Shown here: positions 22,087 to 29,208 of the stretch, piece by piece
Layout of the letters: each line of letters begins with the position of its first letter
How positions within the stretch are numbered: position 1 is the first letter of the stretch
IMG/VR virus record: IMGVR_UViG_3300046535_000238
Coordinates: 1-32,051 of that record
Direction: 5' to 3' (one strand)
Source: a virus
Length of the DNA stretch: 32,051 nucleotides
Made by a program: the position numbers and the translations under genes
Notes under the pieces: generated by a model
What the model was told of the DNA's origin: nothing
The model's input: the letters and a program-made list of their open reading frames with translations, nothing else
Database searches by the model: none

Positions 22087-22502
22087 CCCACCCCGAGCCG
22101 ACCCCCGAGAGCGTGGAGCGGCGCCAGTTCACCGAGTACGAGTTGTCCGCCCTCCTCAACGAAGCGTGGACGCCTGACGACGTGTTCGTGGACGACGGCG
22201 AGGTGTGGGACATGCTCGCCGCCCGAGTATTCGCGGCGTCGCCTCTCGCCGCCACCCCGCAGACCGACCGAGGGGACGGAGTCACGACACAATGCCCGCA
22301 GATCGGCGTCCACGATCACCCGTTCCGTGGGCCGCACACGTTCACCGAGTCGTATGCCGACGCCATCGCGAGCCCTTCCGAGGAGCCGGGGCGACCGCCA
22401 CTCGATCCCGTCGTGAAGGCTCACGACGACGCCTACATGGCGGGCCTGATCCGTGGCCGCGAGGTCGAACGTGAAGCCGTTCGTCACGGAGATCGATCGT
22501 GA
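22083..22502 (+). CDS. 139-residue hypothetical protein
   Basis: The ATG overlaps the microprotein stop. The first half is acidic and helical (YELSALLNEAWTPDDVFVDD); a central TQCPQIGVHDHPFRGPH could hold a metal; the end is a helix with AYMAGLIRGREVEREAVRHG. The last bases carry one copy of a 24-base repeat shared with the next gene. Not recognised. Confidence 0.65.
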   Translation: MTHPEPTPESVERRQFTEYELSALLNEAWTPDDVFVDDGEVWDMLAARVFAASPLAATPQTDRGDGVTTQCPQIGVHDHPFRGPHTFTESYADAIASPSEEPGRPPLDPVVKAHDDAYMAGLIRGREVEREAVRHGDRS

Positions 22503-22557
22503 CCACTCGCAAGCAGGCGAAGGAGTTCGTCGAGAAGGCGTTCGTCACGGAGATCGA
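22473..22557 (+). repeat. 24-base direct repeat spanning a gene junction
   Basis: GAAGCCGTTCGTCACGGAG plus ATCGA (22473-22496) recurs with a single mismatch at 22534-22557, 61 bases downstream. The two copies are read in different frames by the two adjacent genes, so the identity is at the DNA level. Confidence 0.75.
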
Positions 22558-22702
22558 GGCGAAGTCCGCGCTCATCGTCATCCACCGGGTCGTGCGCAGC
22601 ATGGACGACCCGAACCCCGTCACGCAAAGGAAGGCGATGGACCAGCTGTTGAAGTTCGCCGAAGGTCATCCACTCCCGGCTGGGCTGGAGCGGCTCCTGT
22701 GA
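22499..22702 (+). CDS. 67-residue helical hypothetical protein
   Basis: A GTG start overlapping the previous stop. It is helical throughout (RKQAKEFVEKAFVTEIEAKS, VTQRKAMDQLLKFAEG). It contains the second copy of the 24-base repeat as EKAFVTEIE. No family recognised; a small DNA-packaging or regulatory helper is possible, but unsupported. Confidence 0.62.
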   Translation: MTTRKQAKEFVEKAFVTEIEAKSALIVIHRVVRSMDDPNPVTQRKAMDQLLKFAEGHPLPAGLERLL

Positions 22703-22980
22703 AGCAGCATCAGTTCACGCCCGGCGTCGTTCAGGTCCGAGGCGACAGTCGCTTCAGCCGATGCACCGTCTGCAAGCGTCCGGGGAAGGAGATGACTCGC
22801 GTCCACAGCGGTCACACAACGCGCTTCTGGCAGCACCGCACCCGACCAGCTGTCGAACCCGGCACAGCGGACGTCTGCGACTGGCAGGGAACGGGAAGGC
22901 TCTGGTGCTGCAAGACAGCCGGGCACGACGCCGGGCATCATGCCCATCGCGGACCGCGCAGGGTCGTCCATGCCGGGTGA
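22699..22980 (+). CDS. 93-residue zinc-binding-type protein with GHxxxHH tail
   Basis: A GTG start overlapping the previous stop. It contains CTVCKRPGKEM, HSGHTTRFWQH and DVCDW, and ends with CCKTAGHDAGHHAHRG, a Cys/His motif also present in the recT tail and at the start of the LuxR-type protein at 25990. Two metal sites are likely. It overlaps the first LuxR-type HTH gene, so the two may work together. Confidence 0.66.
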   Translation: MKQHQFTPGVVQVRGDSRFSRCTVCKRPGKEMTRVHSGHTTRFWQHRTRPAVEPGTADVCDWQGTGRLWCCKTAGHDAGHHAHRGPRRVVHAG

Positions 22981-23170
22981 GCTGACACCCCACGAGCGGC
23001 GCGTCCTCGAAGCCTCGCTGACCGGCGAGAACGACGTAGCGATCGCGGCGCAGCTGGGCATGGCCGTCCAGACCGTCAAGAACGCCCGCTGGCGAGCCTA
23101 CTGGAAGCTCGGCGTTCACGGTCGTCAGGCCCGCTGGCACGCGGCCCGCATTCTGGGGATCCGCTCATGA
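22970..23170 (+). CDS. LuxR/GerE-type HTH protein 1
   Basis: A 66-residue protein that is almost only a GerE helix-turn-helix: LTPHERRVLEASLTGENDVA, IAAQLGMAVQTVKNARWRAY, KLGVHGRQ. It lacks any sensor domain. It probably binds DNA as a dimer and regulates phage or host genes. The ATG lies inside the end of the preceding gene (11-base overlap). A second protein of the same type occurs at 25990. Confidence 0.78.
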   Translation: MPGELTPHERRVLEASLTGENDVAIAAQLGMAVQTVKNARWRAYWKLGVHGRQARWHAARILGIRS

Positions 23171-23316
23171 TCTGCTTCGGCACTCGGGGCGCACGGCGCA
23201 TCGGCCTCCATCACTTCCAGCGCATCGGTCGCGCCACCGTCTACGGTCGCGACCTCCTTCACATCGCGGTCTGCGCCTACTGCGACGGGGCGCGCATCGA
23301 CAAGGGACGGGCATGA
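23167..23316 (+). CDS. 49-residue hypothetical protein with CxxC
   Basis: The ATG overlaps the previous stop as ATGA. The product MICFGTRGARRIGLHHFQRI continues with GRDLLHIAVCAYCDGARIDK; the CAYC pair with Cys3 and nearby His may bind zinc. The overlap with the small terminase gene as ATGA supports a real gene. Function unknown. Confidence 0.6.
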   Translation: MICFGTRGARRIGLHHFQRIGRATVYGRDLLHIAVCAYCDGARIDKGRA

Positions 23317-23993
23317 CCCTCGTTCGTCCCACCGGGCAGAAGTGCGGGGTCGTCTACAAGGGACGTCCTCCGTGCAGGCAGTACGCCGGGTGGGGCACCG
23401 AACACCCCGGCTTCGGGCCGTGCAAGAATCACGGCGGCAGCACTCCCAGCGTCAGCCCGAAGTACGAATCCGCCATGATGGTCGCGATCGCCATGAAGGA
23501 TGTGGCTCGTCTCGGCGGCGCACCGAACGCTGACCCCGAGCAGGCGCTTCTCGACCTCGTCAGTCAGGCGGCAGGGCTGGTCAGCTGGTACGGAACGGAA
23601 GTAGAACGGCTGGCCGAACTCGAAGGCGTGGCCCTCTGGCGCAGCCCGAACGACATCGGCTACGAGCACGGCGACTCGCTGTTCGGGCCGGAGATCGACG
23701 TTGACAAGGACGGAACCGAGCACGTCGTCGGGGAGAAGCTTCGGGGCATGGTCGTGCTCTGGAACGAGGAACGCGACCGGCTGGCGAAGTACGCGAAGCT
23801 GGCGCTCGCCGCTGGCATCGAGAAGCGACGGGTCGAGATGGCCGAGCAACAGGGTGAGCAGATGGTGATCGTGATCCAGAACGTGCTGGTCCAGCTGGGG
23901 ATGTCGCCAGAGGACTTGTCGAAGGCGCGTACGCTGGCCGCATCCGAGCTACGAAGGCTCGGTTCTGGAACGGACAAGGGAACGGACAAGTGA
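23313..23993 (+). CDS. Small terminase subunit (actinophage type)
   Basis: A 226-residue protein. The N-terminus has the Cys/His pattern of actinophage small terminases: Cys11, Cys21, Cys37 and His40 in CGVVYKGRPPCRQYAGWG, HPGFGPCKNHGG. The rest is helical (DLVSQAAGLVSWYGTEVERL, RDRLAKYAKLALAAGIEKRR), consistent with oligomerisation, ending with SELRRLGSG. It would recognise the packaging site and recruit the large subunit encoded 2.3 kb downstream. The separation from TerL by seven genes is unusual. Assignment by pattern; fairly sure. Confidence 0.78.
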   Translation: MTLVRPTGQKCGVVYKGRPPCRQYAGWGTEHPGFGPCKNHGGSTPSVSPKYESAMMVAIAMKDVARLGGAPNADPEQALLDLVSQAAGLVSWYGTEVERLAELEGVALWRSPNDIGYEHGDSLFGPEIDVDKDGTEHVVGEKLRGMVVLWNEERDRLAKYAKLALAAGIEKRRVEMAEQQGEQMVIVIQNVLVQLGMSPEDLSKARTLAASELRRLGSGTDKGTDK

Positions 23994-24118
23994 TGGACCT
24001 CGAAACCTTCCGCGCCGTCATCGGCGCAGGCATCGGCGTGGCGACGATCATCGCCATCATCGCGACGCTGGTATTCGCCTTCTGCGTCTGGACCGACGTC
24101 AACTCGACGCTTCGGTGA
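23993..24118 (+). CDS. 41-residue single-pass membrane microprotein
   Basis: The ATG overlaps the small terminase stop as TGATG. The product MDLETFRAVIGAGIGVATII continues with AIIATLVFAFCVWTD: one membrane helix. It is the last of five similar microproteins in the window. Function unknown. Confidence 0.58.
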   Translation: MDLETFRAVIGAGIGVATIIAIIATLVFAFCVWTDVNSTLR

Positions 24119-24285
24119 GCAAACGGGGCCGGGGCCGCGAACGACCACCGGACATCTTCGCTCAGGCGATGGCGTCGCTGACCTCGCCGTTCCAGATGTG
24201 CCCGACGTGCATGGGCCGGGGATGGATACTCGCGCAGCTGGGACGGTTCGGATGCTGGGTCTGCCGAGGCCGTGGTGTTCGGTGA
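24115..24285 (+). CDS. 56-residue DnaJ-like zinc-finger protein
   Basis: A GTG start overlapping the previous stop. The basic N-terminus (SKRGRGRERPP) is followed by CPTCMGRGW and CWVCRGRGV, two CxxCxGxG units as in the DnaJ central zinc domain, here alone. The two units would bind one zinc ion. It might bind unfolded protein or nucleic acid; no J domain is present. Too short for most gene finders, but the motif pair is convincing. Confidence 0.65.
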   Translation: MSKRGRGRERPPDIFAQAMASLTSPFQMCPTCMGRGWILAQLGRFGCWVCRGRGVR

Positions 24286-24493
24286 GGCGAAGCCGAAGGA
24301 CAAGCCGCACGTCCCTCTCGAGTCGAAGGACCTCTGGCCCGGACGAGTCGTCCTCTACATGGGCAAGCCGGTGAAGGTGGTAGCAGTCAGCATGTCAGTC
24401 GCCCCATCAGGCGCACAGATCGTTCTAGCCGTCGTGAGGCGTCCGCAGGGCGACGAGCAGACGGTGTTCGCCGGGCAGCTGGCAGAACAGTGA
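24272..24493 (+). CDS. 73-residue beta-rich hypothetical protein
   Basis: Starts at GTG 24272 or the GTG directly after it, within the end of the zinc-finger gene. After a Lys/Pro start it contains a small barrel-like pattern (WPGRVVLYMGKPVKVVAVSM, QIVLAVVRRPQGDEQTVFAG), similar to SH3-like or KOW-like folds. Function unknown. Confidence 0.62.
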   Translation: MVFGEAKPKDKPHVPLESKDLWPGRVVLYMGKPVKVVAVSMSVAPSGAQIVLAVVRRPQGDEQTVFAGQLAEQ

Positions 24494-24777
24494 TCTGCTC
24501 GTGCGGCAAGGACGTCCGAGTTCTACATCCCGCGTGCGAGCGAGCGCAGGGCCGCGAGCGCAGGGCCGCGCAGGGCCGCGCGCGTGAGGAGAACGGGCCA
24601 GAGAAGCTCTGCGTCGTCTGCCAGAAGAAGGTCGGCGCGTGGCACGCCAACGGCGTCCATCCCAGCTGCGAGCCGAAGATGAAAGAACTCTGGAAGGAAC
24701 GCGGCATCGGCGCATCGCTCACGCAGGCGCAGCGGGATGCCATACTGCGCGGCATCAACGTCGGGAGGCGCTCATGA
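24490..24777 (+). CDS. 95-residue zinc-ribbon-like protein with internal tandem repeat
   Basis: A GTG start overlapping the previous stop. It contains CSCGKD, CERAQG, CVVCQKKVGAWHANGVHPSC and then a helix (LTQAQRDAILRGINVGRRS). Three copies of the 10-base unit CAGGGCCGCG at 24547-24580 encode its Arg/Ala/Gln/Gly linker. Two metal sites are likely. Function unknown. Confidence 0.66.
   Translation: MICSCGKDVRVLHPACERAQGRERRAAQGRAREENGPEKLCVVCQKKVGAWHANGVHPSCEPKMKELWKERGIGASLTQAQRDAILRGINVGRRS
24547..24580 (+). repeat. Three-copy CAGGGCCGCG tandem repeat
   Basis: Perfect copies at 24547-24556, 24561-24570 and 24571-24580. The last two are directly adjacent; the first is separated by 4 bases (14-base period). 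It lies in a linker, where length changes would be tolerated only in multiples of three. Confidence 0.8.
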
Positions 24778-24950
24778 TCTGGATCAAGATCCGCAGCTGG
24801 CACCGTCAGGACGGCGACGTCGATGCGAACGGTCGGGTCAAGACGGTGTGCGGTCGATGGGTCGCACCGGGCGCGCCGGTCGCAGCTGACATCCCTCATG
24901 CCGAGAAGTCCTGCGAGTCCTGCCTCCGCCTCATCGTCAATGGCGACTGA
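24774..24950 (+). CDS. 58-residue three-Cys hypothetical protein
   Basis: The ATG overlaps the previous stop as ATGA. The product MIWIKIRSWHRQDGDVDANG continues with VKTVCGRWV and HAEKSCESCLRLI, a pattern common in small actinophage proteins (C...CxxC) that probably binds zinc with the His. It overlaps the next gene as TGATG. Function unknown. Confidence 0.68.
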   Translation: MIWIKIRSWHRQDGDVDANGRVKTVCGRWVAPGAPVAADIPHAEKSCESCLRLIVNGD

Positions 24951-25987
24951 TGGCCGACCCGACGCTGCATCGCCACAAGAACCTGAAGGGCGCATGGGTC
25001 ACCGGCATCCCAGACGGGCCGCACACTCATCCTCCGCAGCTGACGGACGCTGAAGTCATGTGGGTCAGGGCTGCCGCAGCCGCGCAGGGGACAGCCGGTG
25101 GTGGGACCGGGCCGAATCCTCCGCCGCCTCCTCCGCCTCCGCCTCCGCCCGTTCCCCCGGTCAACCCGAACGTCACGACGGTCAGCAGCATCCTCGCGTT
25201 GAAGCAGGCCATCGCCAACGACGCATGGGACAAGGTCATCCTCGCGCCGGGGACCTACACCGTGGTCGAGCCGTCGTCGCTCCAGCCGAACGGTCTGTGG
25301 ATCGGGACGGCGCGCGGCTCCAACGGCGCGGACATGACGCATCGCACTCACACGATCGAGGTCGACACGTCCGCCTGTCAGTTCAACGGAGCGGGCATCA
25401 AGTTCATGGAGGGCGCTCGCTTCATCGACTGGAAGGGACTGAAGTTCCGGTCGAACAGCACCGGGGCCGACGGGCTGGTCAAGATCGGCGGCGATCCCGG
25501 CTACGTCCCGGCTCACGACATCGTCCTTCGCGACATCGACATTGACGCCAGCTGCACCGGGGTCAGCTCCACGTCGCAGGCGATCTACCTCGCTCATGCT
25601 CTGGGACGCGGCCCGTACAACATTCAGATCATCAACCCGCTGATCGACTGCGCTGGCGGTCTGTACGCGGCGCTGCAAGGCTATCACTCGACGAACGCTG
25701 CGCCGATGGCCGATCACGTCACCGTTCTCGGGGCGGTCGTCCACAACGCGCAGATCGGCGTCCTCATCTGGGACCCGACGGTCCACGACTGGTACGTCGA
25801 GATGGCGATGACCGGCACGAAGAAGAACCGGCTGTCGTACTACCCGGACCTCTACACCGGGGAGCAGGCTTCGCCCGGCGCGTGGCCGGTGCCAGCGAAC
25901 ATGAACGTCAACACGCACGTGACGCAGACGGCACCGGCTGGCAGCTACGAAGGCGACTTCATTCACAGCAGCCTCGGTCTGGTCTAG
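24950..25987 (+). CDS. Beta-helix (pectate-lyase-like) protein with polyproline hinge
   Basis: A 345-residue protein. Residues 1-45 form a small N-terminal module; residues 57-70 are a run of prolines; then ILALKQAIANDAWDKVILAP followed by GTY opens a right-handed parallel beta-helix with turns such as FMEGARFIDWKGLKFRSNS and DIVLRDIDIDASC. Such folds make phage tailspikes and carbohydrate-binding or -cutting proteins. No catalytic residues can be named. Its site between the small and large terminase genes, far from the tail module, is unusual. A virion decoration or adsorption protein is the best guess. Confidence 0.75.
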   Translation: MADPTLHRHKNLKGAWVTGIPDGPHTHPPQLTDAEVMWVRAAAAAQGTAGGGTGPNPPPPPPPPPPPVPPVNPNVTTVSSILALKQAIANDAWDKVILAPGTYTVVEPSSLQPNGLWIGTARGSNGADMTHRTHTIEVDTSACQFNGAGIKFMEGARFIDWKGLKFRSNSTGADGLVKIGGDPGYVPAHDIVLRDIDIDASCTGVSSTSQAIYLAHALGRGPYNIQIINPLIDCAGGLYAALQGYHSTNAAPMADHVTVLGAVVHNAQIGVLIWDPTVHDWYVEMAMTGTKKNRLSYYPDLYTGEQASPGAWPVPANMNVNTHVTQTAPAGSYEGDFIHSSLGLV

Positions 25988-25989
25988 TC

Positions 25990-26304
25990 GTGGCGGCGTG
26001 CGGCATCGTCGCCAGCTGCGGTCGGAACGCCGGACATCGTGGTCATCACGGCGGGTTCGTGCCGATGGTCGGCAAGGCCGAGTCCCGGCTGCCGACAGAG
26101 CGTGAAGCGTTCTACACTCCGACCGAACGTGAGGTCCTCAGGCTGTACGCGCTCGGGCTGACGCGCGCAGCATCGGCGCAGCGCATGGATATCGCGCAGC
26201 ACACCGTGACCAATCATCGGTCCAACATCGTCAGCAAGACACCGGGAGCCGCCTGCATGGTCGACGCGCTCCGGTTCATCGGCTGGCTTCAGCCTCCCGC
26301 ATGA
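25990..26304 (+). CDS. LuxR/GerE-type HTH protein 2 with N-terminal Cys/His motif
   Basis: A 104-residue protein from GTG 25990, 2 bases after the previous stop; later starts are possible. The N-terminus CGIVASCGRNAGHRGHHGGF is a compact Cys/His motif, and residues 42-85 are a GerE HTH (YTPTEREVLRLYALGLTRAA, AQHTVTNHRSNIVSK). It resembles the pair of genes at 22699 and 22970 joined into one. It overlaps the large terminase start as ATGA and may regulate late transcription. Confidence 0.7.
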   Translation: MAACGIVASCGRNAGHRGHHGGFVPMVGKAESRLPTEREAFYTPTEREVLRLYALGLTRAASAQRMDIAQHTVTNHRSNIVSKTPGAACMVDALRFIGWLQPPA

Positions 26305-27716
26305 CGCTCCTGAGCGTCCGCAGGCGAACCGCGTACGACGTAGCGGCCGACCGCCTAGACCCGCCGATCAATTGGCAGCTGGATCCCGCAGGCTGGGTCA
26401 GGGAACGCCTCGGGGAACACCCGTGGTCGAAACAGGTGCAGATCATGGAGTCGGTGCGCGACAACCGACACACCGCCGTCAAGTCGTGCCACGACACCGG
26501 GAAGTCGTACACCGCTGCCCGGCTCGCCAGCTGGTGGATCGACTCGCACGCTCCGGGCGAGGCGTTCGTGGTCACGACCGCGCCGACGGGCGCTCAGGTG
26601 AAGGCCATCCTCTGGCGCGAGATCAACCGGGCGCATCGCAAGGGCGGACTGATCGGTCGCTGCAATCAGGTGGAGTGGTGGATCGGCAACGAGATGGTCG
26701 CCTTCGGCCGCAAGCCTGCCGACTACTCGCCGCAGGCGTTCCAAGGGATCCATCAGCGGTACATCCTCATCATCATCGACGAGGCGTGCGGCGTCACGAA
26801 GAACATCTGGGACGCGGTCGAGACGCTGGCGACGAACGAGCATGCTCGGGTGCTCGCCATCGGGAACCCTGACGATCCGGCGACTCAGTTCTTCAACATC
26901 TGCCAGCCCGGCACCGGCTGGGCCATCCACCAGATCAGCTACCTCGACACACCGGCCTTCAGTCACGAGGCCGTCCCGCCCGACCTCCTTCAGGACCTGA
27001 TCAGTCCGCTGTGGGTCGAGGAGCGGCGGCAGATGTGGGGCGAGGACAGCCCGCTCTGGACCTCGAAGGTGATGGGCGAGTTCCCGGAGTACGCTCAGGA
27101 CACGGTCGTCCCGCTGCCGATGGTCCGCCGGTTGCAGGCGTGGGAGACGTGGCCGGAGGAGATCGACCCGGTATCCGAGCTGGGAATCGACGTCGGCGCA
27201 GGCGGCGACAAGACCGTCATCCGCCATCGCTTCGGGCGCAAGCCGGGGAAGCAATGGACCGATCACACCGCCGACCCGTCGAACGTCGTGGCGAAGGCGA
27301 TGGCTGCCATCCGCGAGACGGGCGCGACACGGGCGAAGATCGACAGCATCGGCATCGGGTGGGGCGTGGCCGGTTGGCTAGAGGAGAAGCTGGCCGAGCA
27401 GAACATCAACTGCGAGGTCATCAGGGTCAACGTCGGCGAGGGGAGCAGCGATCCGTGGCGCTTCCCGAAGCTGCGCGACGAGATCTGGTGGATGGCCCGC
27501 GAACTCACGCAGGACAAGGCGTGGGATCTGCGCGACATCGACGACGAGACGCTCGGTCAGCTGATCGCCCCGAAATACAAGCCCGACACGGCTGGCCGCA
27601 CGAAGGTCGAGAAGAAGGAGGACACTCGAGAGCGCATCGGTCGCTCACCGGACAACGCCGACGCGCTGAACCTCGCCTTCTACGAGCCGCCGCGCGTGGT
27701 GTGGTCAGCGGCATGA
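26301..27716 (+). CDS. Large terminase subunit
   Basis: A 471-residue protein. The ATPase half has a Walker A-like SCHDTGKS (residues 62-69), TTAPTGAQV, and a Walker B ILIIIDEA with Asp160-Glu161. The nuclease half has Asp297 in LGIDVGAGGDKT, Asp348 in AKIDSIG, and Asp451/Asp454 in SPDNADALNLAF, the expected RNase H-like acidic set. It pumps DNA into the prohead and cuts the concatemer. The length is normal for this type. It overlaps the LuxR-type gene upstream. Confidence 0.94.
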   Translation: MTLLSVRRRTAYDVAADRLDPPINWQLDPAGWVRERLGEHPWSKQVQIMESVRDNRHTAVKSCHDTGKSYTAARLASWWIDSHAPGEAFVVTTAPTGAQVKAILWREINRAHRKGGLIGRCNQVEWWIGNEMVAFGRKPADYSPQAFQGIHQRYILIIIDEACGVTKNIWDAVETLATNEHARVLAIGNPDDPATQFFNICQPGTGWAIHQISYLDTPAFSHEAVPPDLLQDLISPLWVEERRQMWGEDSPLWTSKVMGEFPEYAQDTVVPLPMVRRLQAWETWPEEIDPVSELGIDVGAGGDKTVIRHRFGRKPGKQWTDHTADPSNVVAKAMAAIRETGATRAKIDSIGIGWGVAGWLEEKLAEQNINCEVIRVNVGEGSSDPWRFPKLRDEIWWMARELTQDKAWDLRDIDDETLGQLIAPKYKPDTAGRTKVEKKEDTRERIGRSPDNADALNLAFYEPPRVVWSAA

Positions 27717-27768
27717 CGCGGATGCTACGCTGGACCGCGATCACTCCAACCGTCGCGAGGTCATCCGA
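27717..27768 (+). promoter_or_regulatory. Short gap before portal gene with extended -10-like box
   Basis: One of the few gaps in the packaging region. TGCTACGCT (27723-27731) is an extended -10-like box similar to those of the early promoters, but no -35 is visible. The ribosome site of the portal gene is GCGAGG upstream of GTG 27769. It could be a weak head-operon promoter. Confidence 0.3.
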
Positions 27769-29208
27769 GTGAACGTACTCCAGCGAGCGGGCGCGTCGGT
27801 GAAGGCGTTCCAGATGCGCTTCGGGCGCAGCACCTATCAGGGCTGGCAATGGGGCCGCAGCTACGCGCAGCGAACGCGAGAGATGCGGGTCGGGCAGGGA
27901 CTCGAGAGCAGCGTCGTCGTCGCTCCGCTCCAGTGGATGACGAGGAACTTCCCCGACGCTCCGCTGCGCATCCGGATCAAGAAGGGCAAGGACTACACCG
28001 AAGTCGAGCCGGGCGACTCGGGGCCGGGCGCGCTGCTGACGCTCTGGTCGAACCCGAACGAATACTACGACGGCCGGACGTTGATGAAGGCGCTGCTCGC
28101 CGACTACAAGACCACCGGCGAAGCGTTCGTGCTGAAGATCAGGAACGGCTCAGGCCGATGGGTGACGTCGTGGTGGGCACCGTCGTGGAGCATGACGGCG
28201 CGCTGGCCCGAGGACGGCACGGAGTACATCAGTCACTGGCTCTACAACATCGACGGCGTGCCGCAGCGTGTCGATGTCGAGGACGTCATCCACTTCCGCG
28301 ACGGCATCGACCCGATCAACTCGCGGCGCGGGTTCTGCGCCTTCAAGTCGCTGGTCCGTGAGGTCTTCACAGACGAGGAAGCGTCCAGCTTCACCGCCGC
28401 GCTTCTGTCGAACCTCGGAGTGCCGGGCGTGGTCATCTCACCGGCAGCTGCGACGATGGGGCAAGGCGGCAGGGGCGTCATCCTCGACGGCGACGCGGTG
28501 AAGCAGGCGTACCGGCAGAGCTTCGGCGGCGAGAACCGGGGCGAGGCGATGGTGCTGACCGCTCCGACCGACGTCCACGTCATGTCGTTCAACCCGCAGC
28601 AGATGACGCTCCGGGACCTCCGGAAGCTGCCGGAGGAGCGGGTGTCGGGCGTGTTCGGCATCGCCGCCATCGTGAGTTCCTTCGGCGCGGGTCTCGACCG
28701 CAGCACCTTCGCCAACTTCGGGGAGGCGCGGGAGGCCAGCTACGAGGAAGGCCTCATCCCCGTCCAGAACGACTTCGCCAGCGTGCTGAAGATGGTGGCG
28801 CTCACGGAGTTCGTCAGCGACACGAAGCAGTACGTCGTAGACTTCGACCTCAGCGAAGTGCGGGTGCTGCAAGAGGATCAGGCAAAGCTCTGGGAGCGCA
28901 GCCTGAACGCGCTGGATCACGGCGGCATCACCCGCAGGCGGTTCAAGGAGATCATCGGCGAGGAGCCGGACGAGAAGCTGGACGCCGTCTACTACATCCC
29001 CGTCTCGCTGGTTGTCACTCCTGAGGAGGAGGACCAGACGGTGGTGGACGTCCAGAGCAGCCGGACCTCCGACCTCAACGCGCCGGGCACCGTTCCGGGC
29101 GAGGTGACGCCTCCGGTGAATCCGCTCACGCTGCCGAAGGTGCCGAAGCCGCCGAACGCGCCACCGGCCACGAACGGCAAGGGAGTTCCCGTCGCAGCTG
29201 GTCGCTGA
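27769..29208 (+). CDS. Portal protein (HK97 type)
   Basis: A 479-residue protein. Typical portal segments are VVVAPLQWMTRNFPDAPLRI, LWSNPNEYYDGRTLMKALLA, DVEDVIHFRDGIDP, LSNLGVPGVVIS, VSGVFGIAAIVSSFGAGL and the helical stem after about residue 330. The last 60 residues are Pro-rich and probably disordered. It forms the dodecameric ring at one vertex, binding the terminase and later the tail. It ends as TGATG with the next gene. Length is normal. Confidence 0.92.
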   Translation: MNVLQRAGASVKAFQMRFGRSTYQGWQWGRSYAQRTREMRVGQGLESSVVVAPLQWMTRNFPDAPLRIRIKKGKDYTEVEPGDSGPGALLTLWSNPNEYYDGRTLMKALLADYKTTGEAFVLKIRNGSGRWVTSWWAPSWSMTARWPEDGTEYISHWLYNIDGVPQRVDVEDVIHFRDGIDPINSRRGFCAFKSLVREVFTDEEASSFTAALLSNLGVPGVVISPAAATMGQGGRGVILDGDAVKQAYRQSFGGENRGEAMVLTAPTDVHVMSFNPQQMTLRDLRKLPEERVSGVFGIAAIVSSFGAGLDRSTFANFGEAREASYEEGLIPVQNDFASVLKMVALTEFVSDTKQYVVDFDLSEVRVLQEDQAKLWERSLNALDHGGITRRRFKEIIGEEPDEKLDAVYYIPVSLVVTPEEEDQTVVDVQSSRTSDLNAPGTVPGEVTPPVNPLTLPKVPKPPNAPPATNGKGVPVAAGR

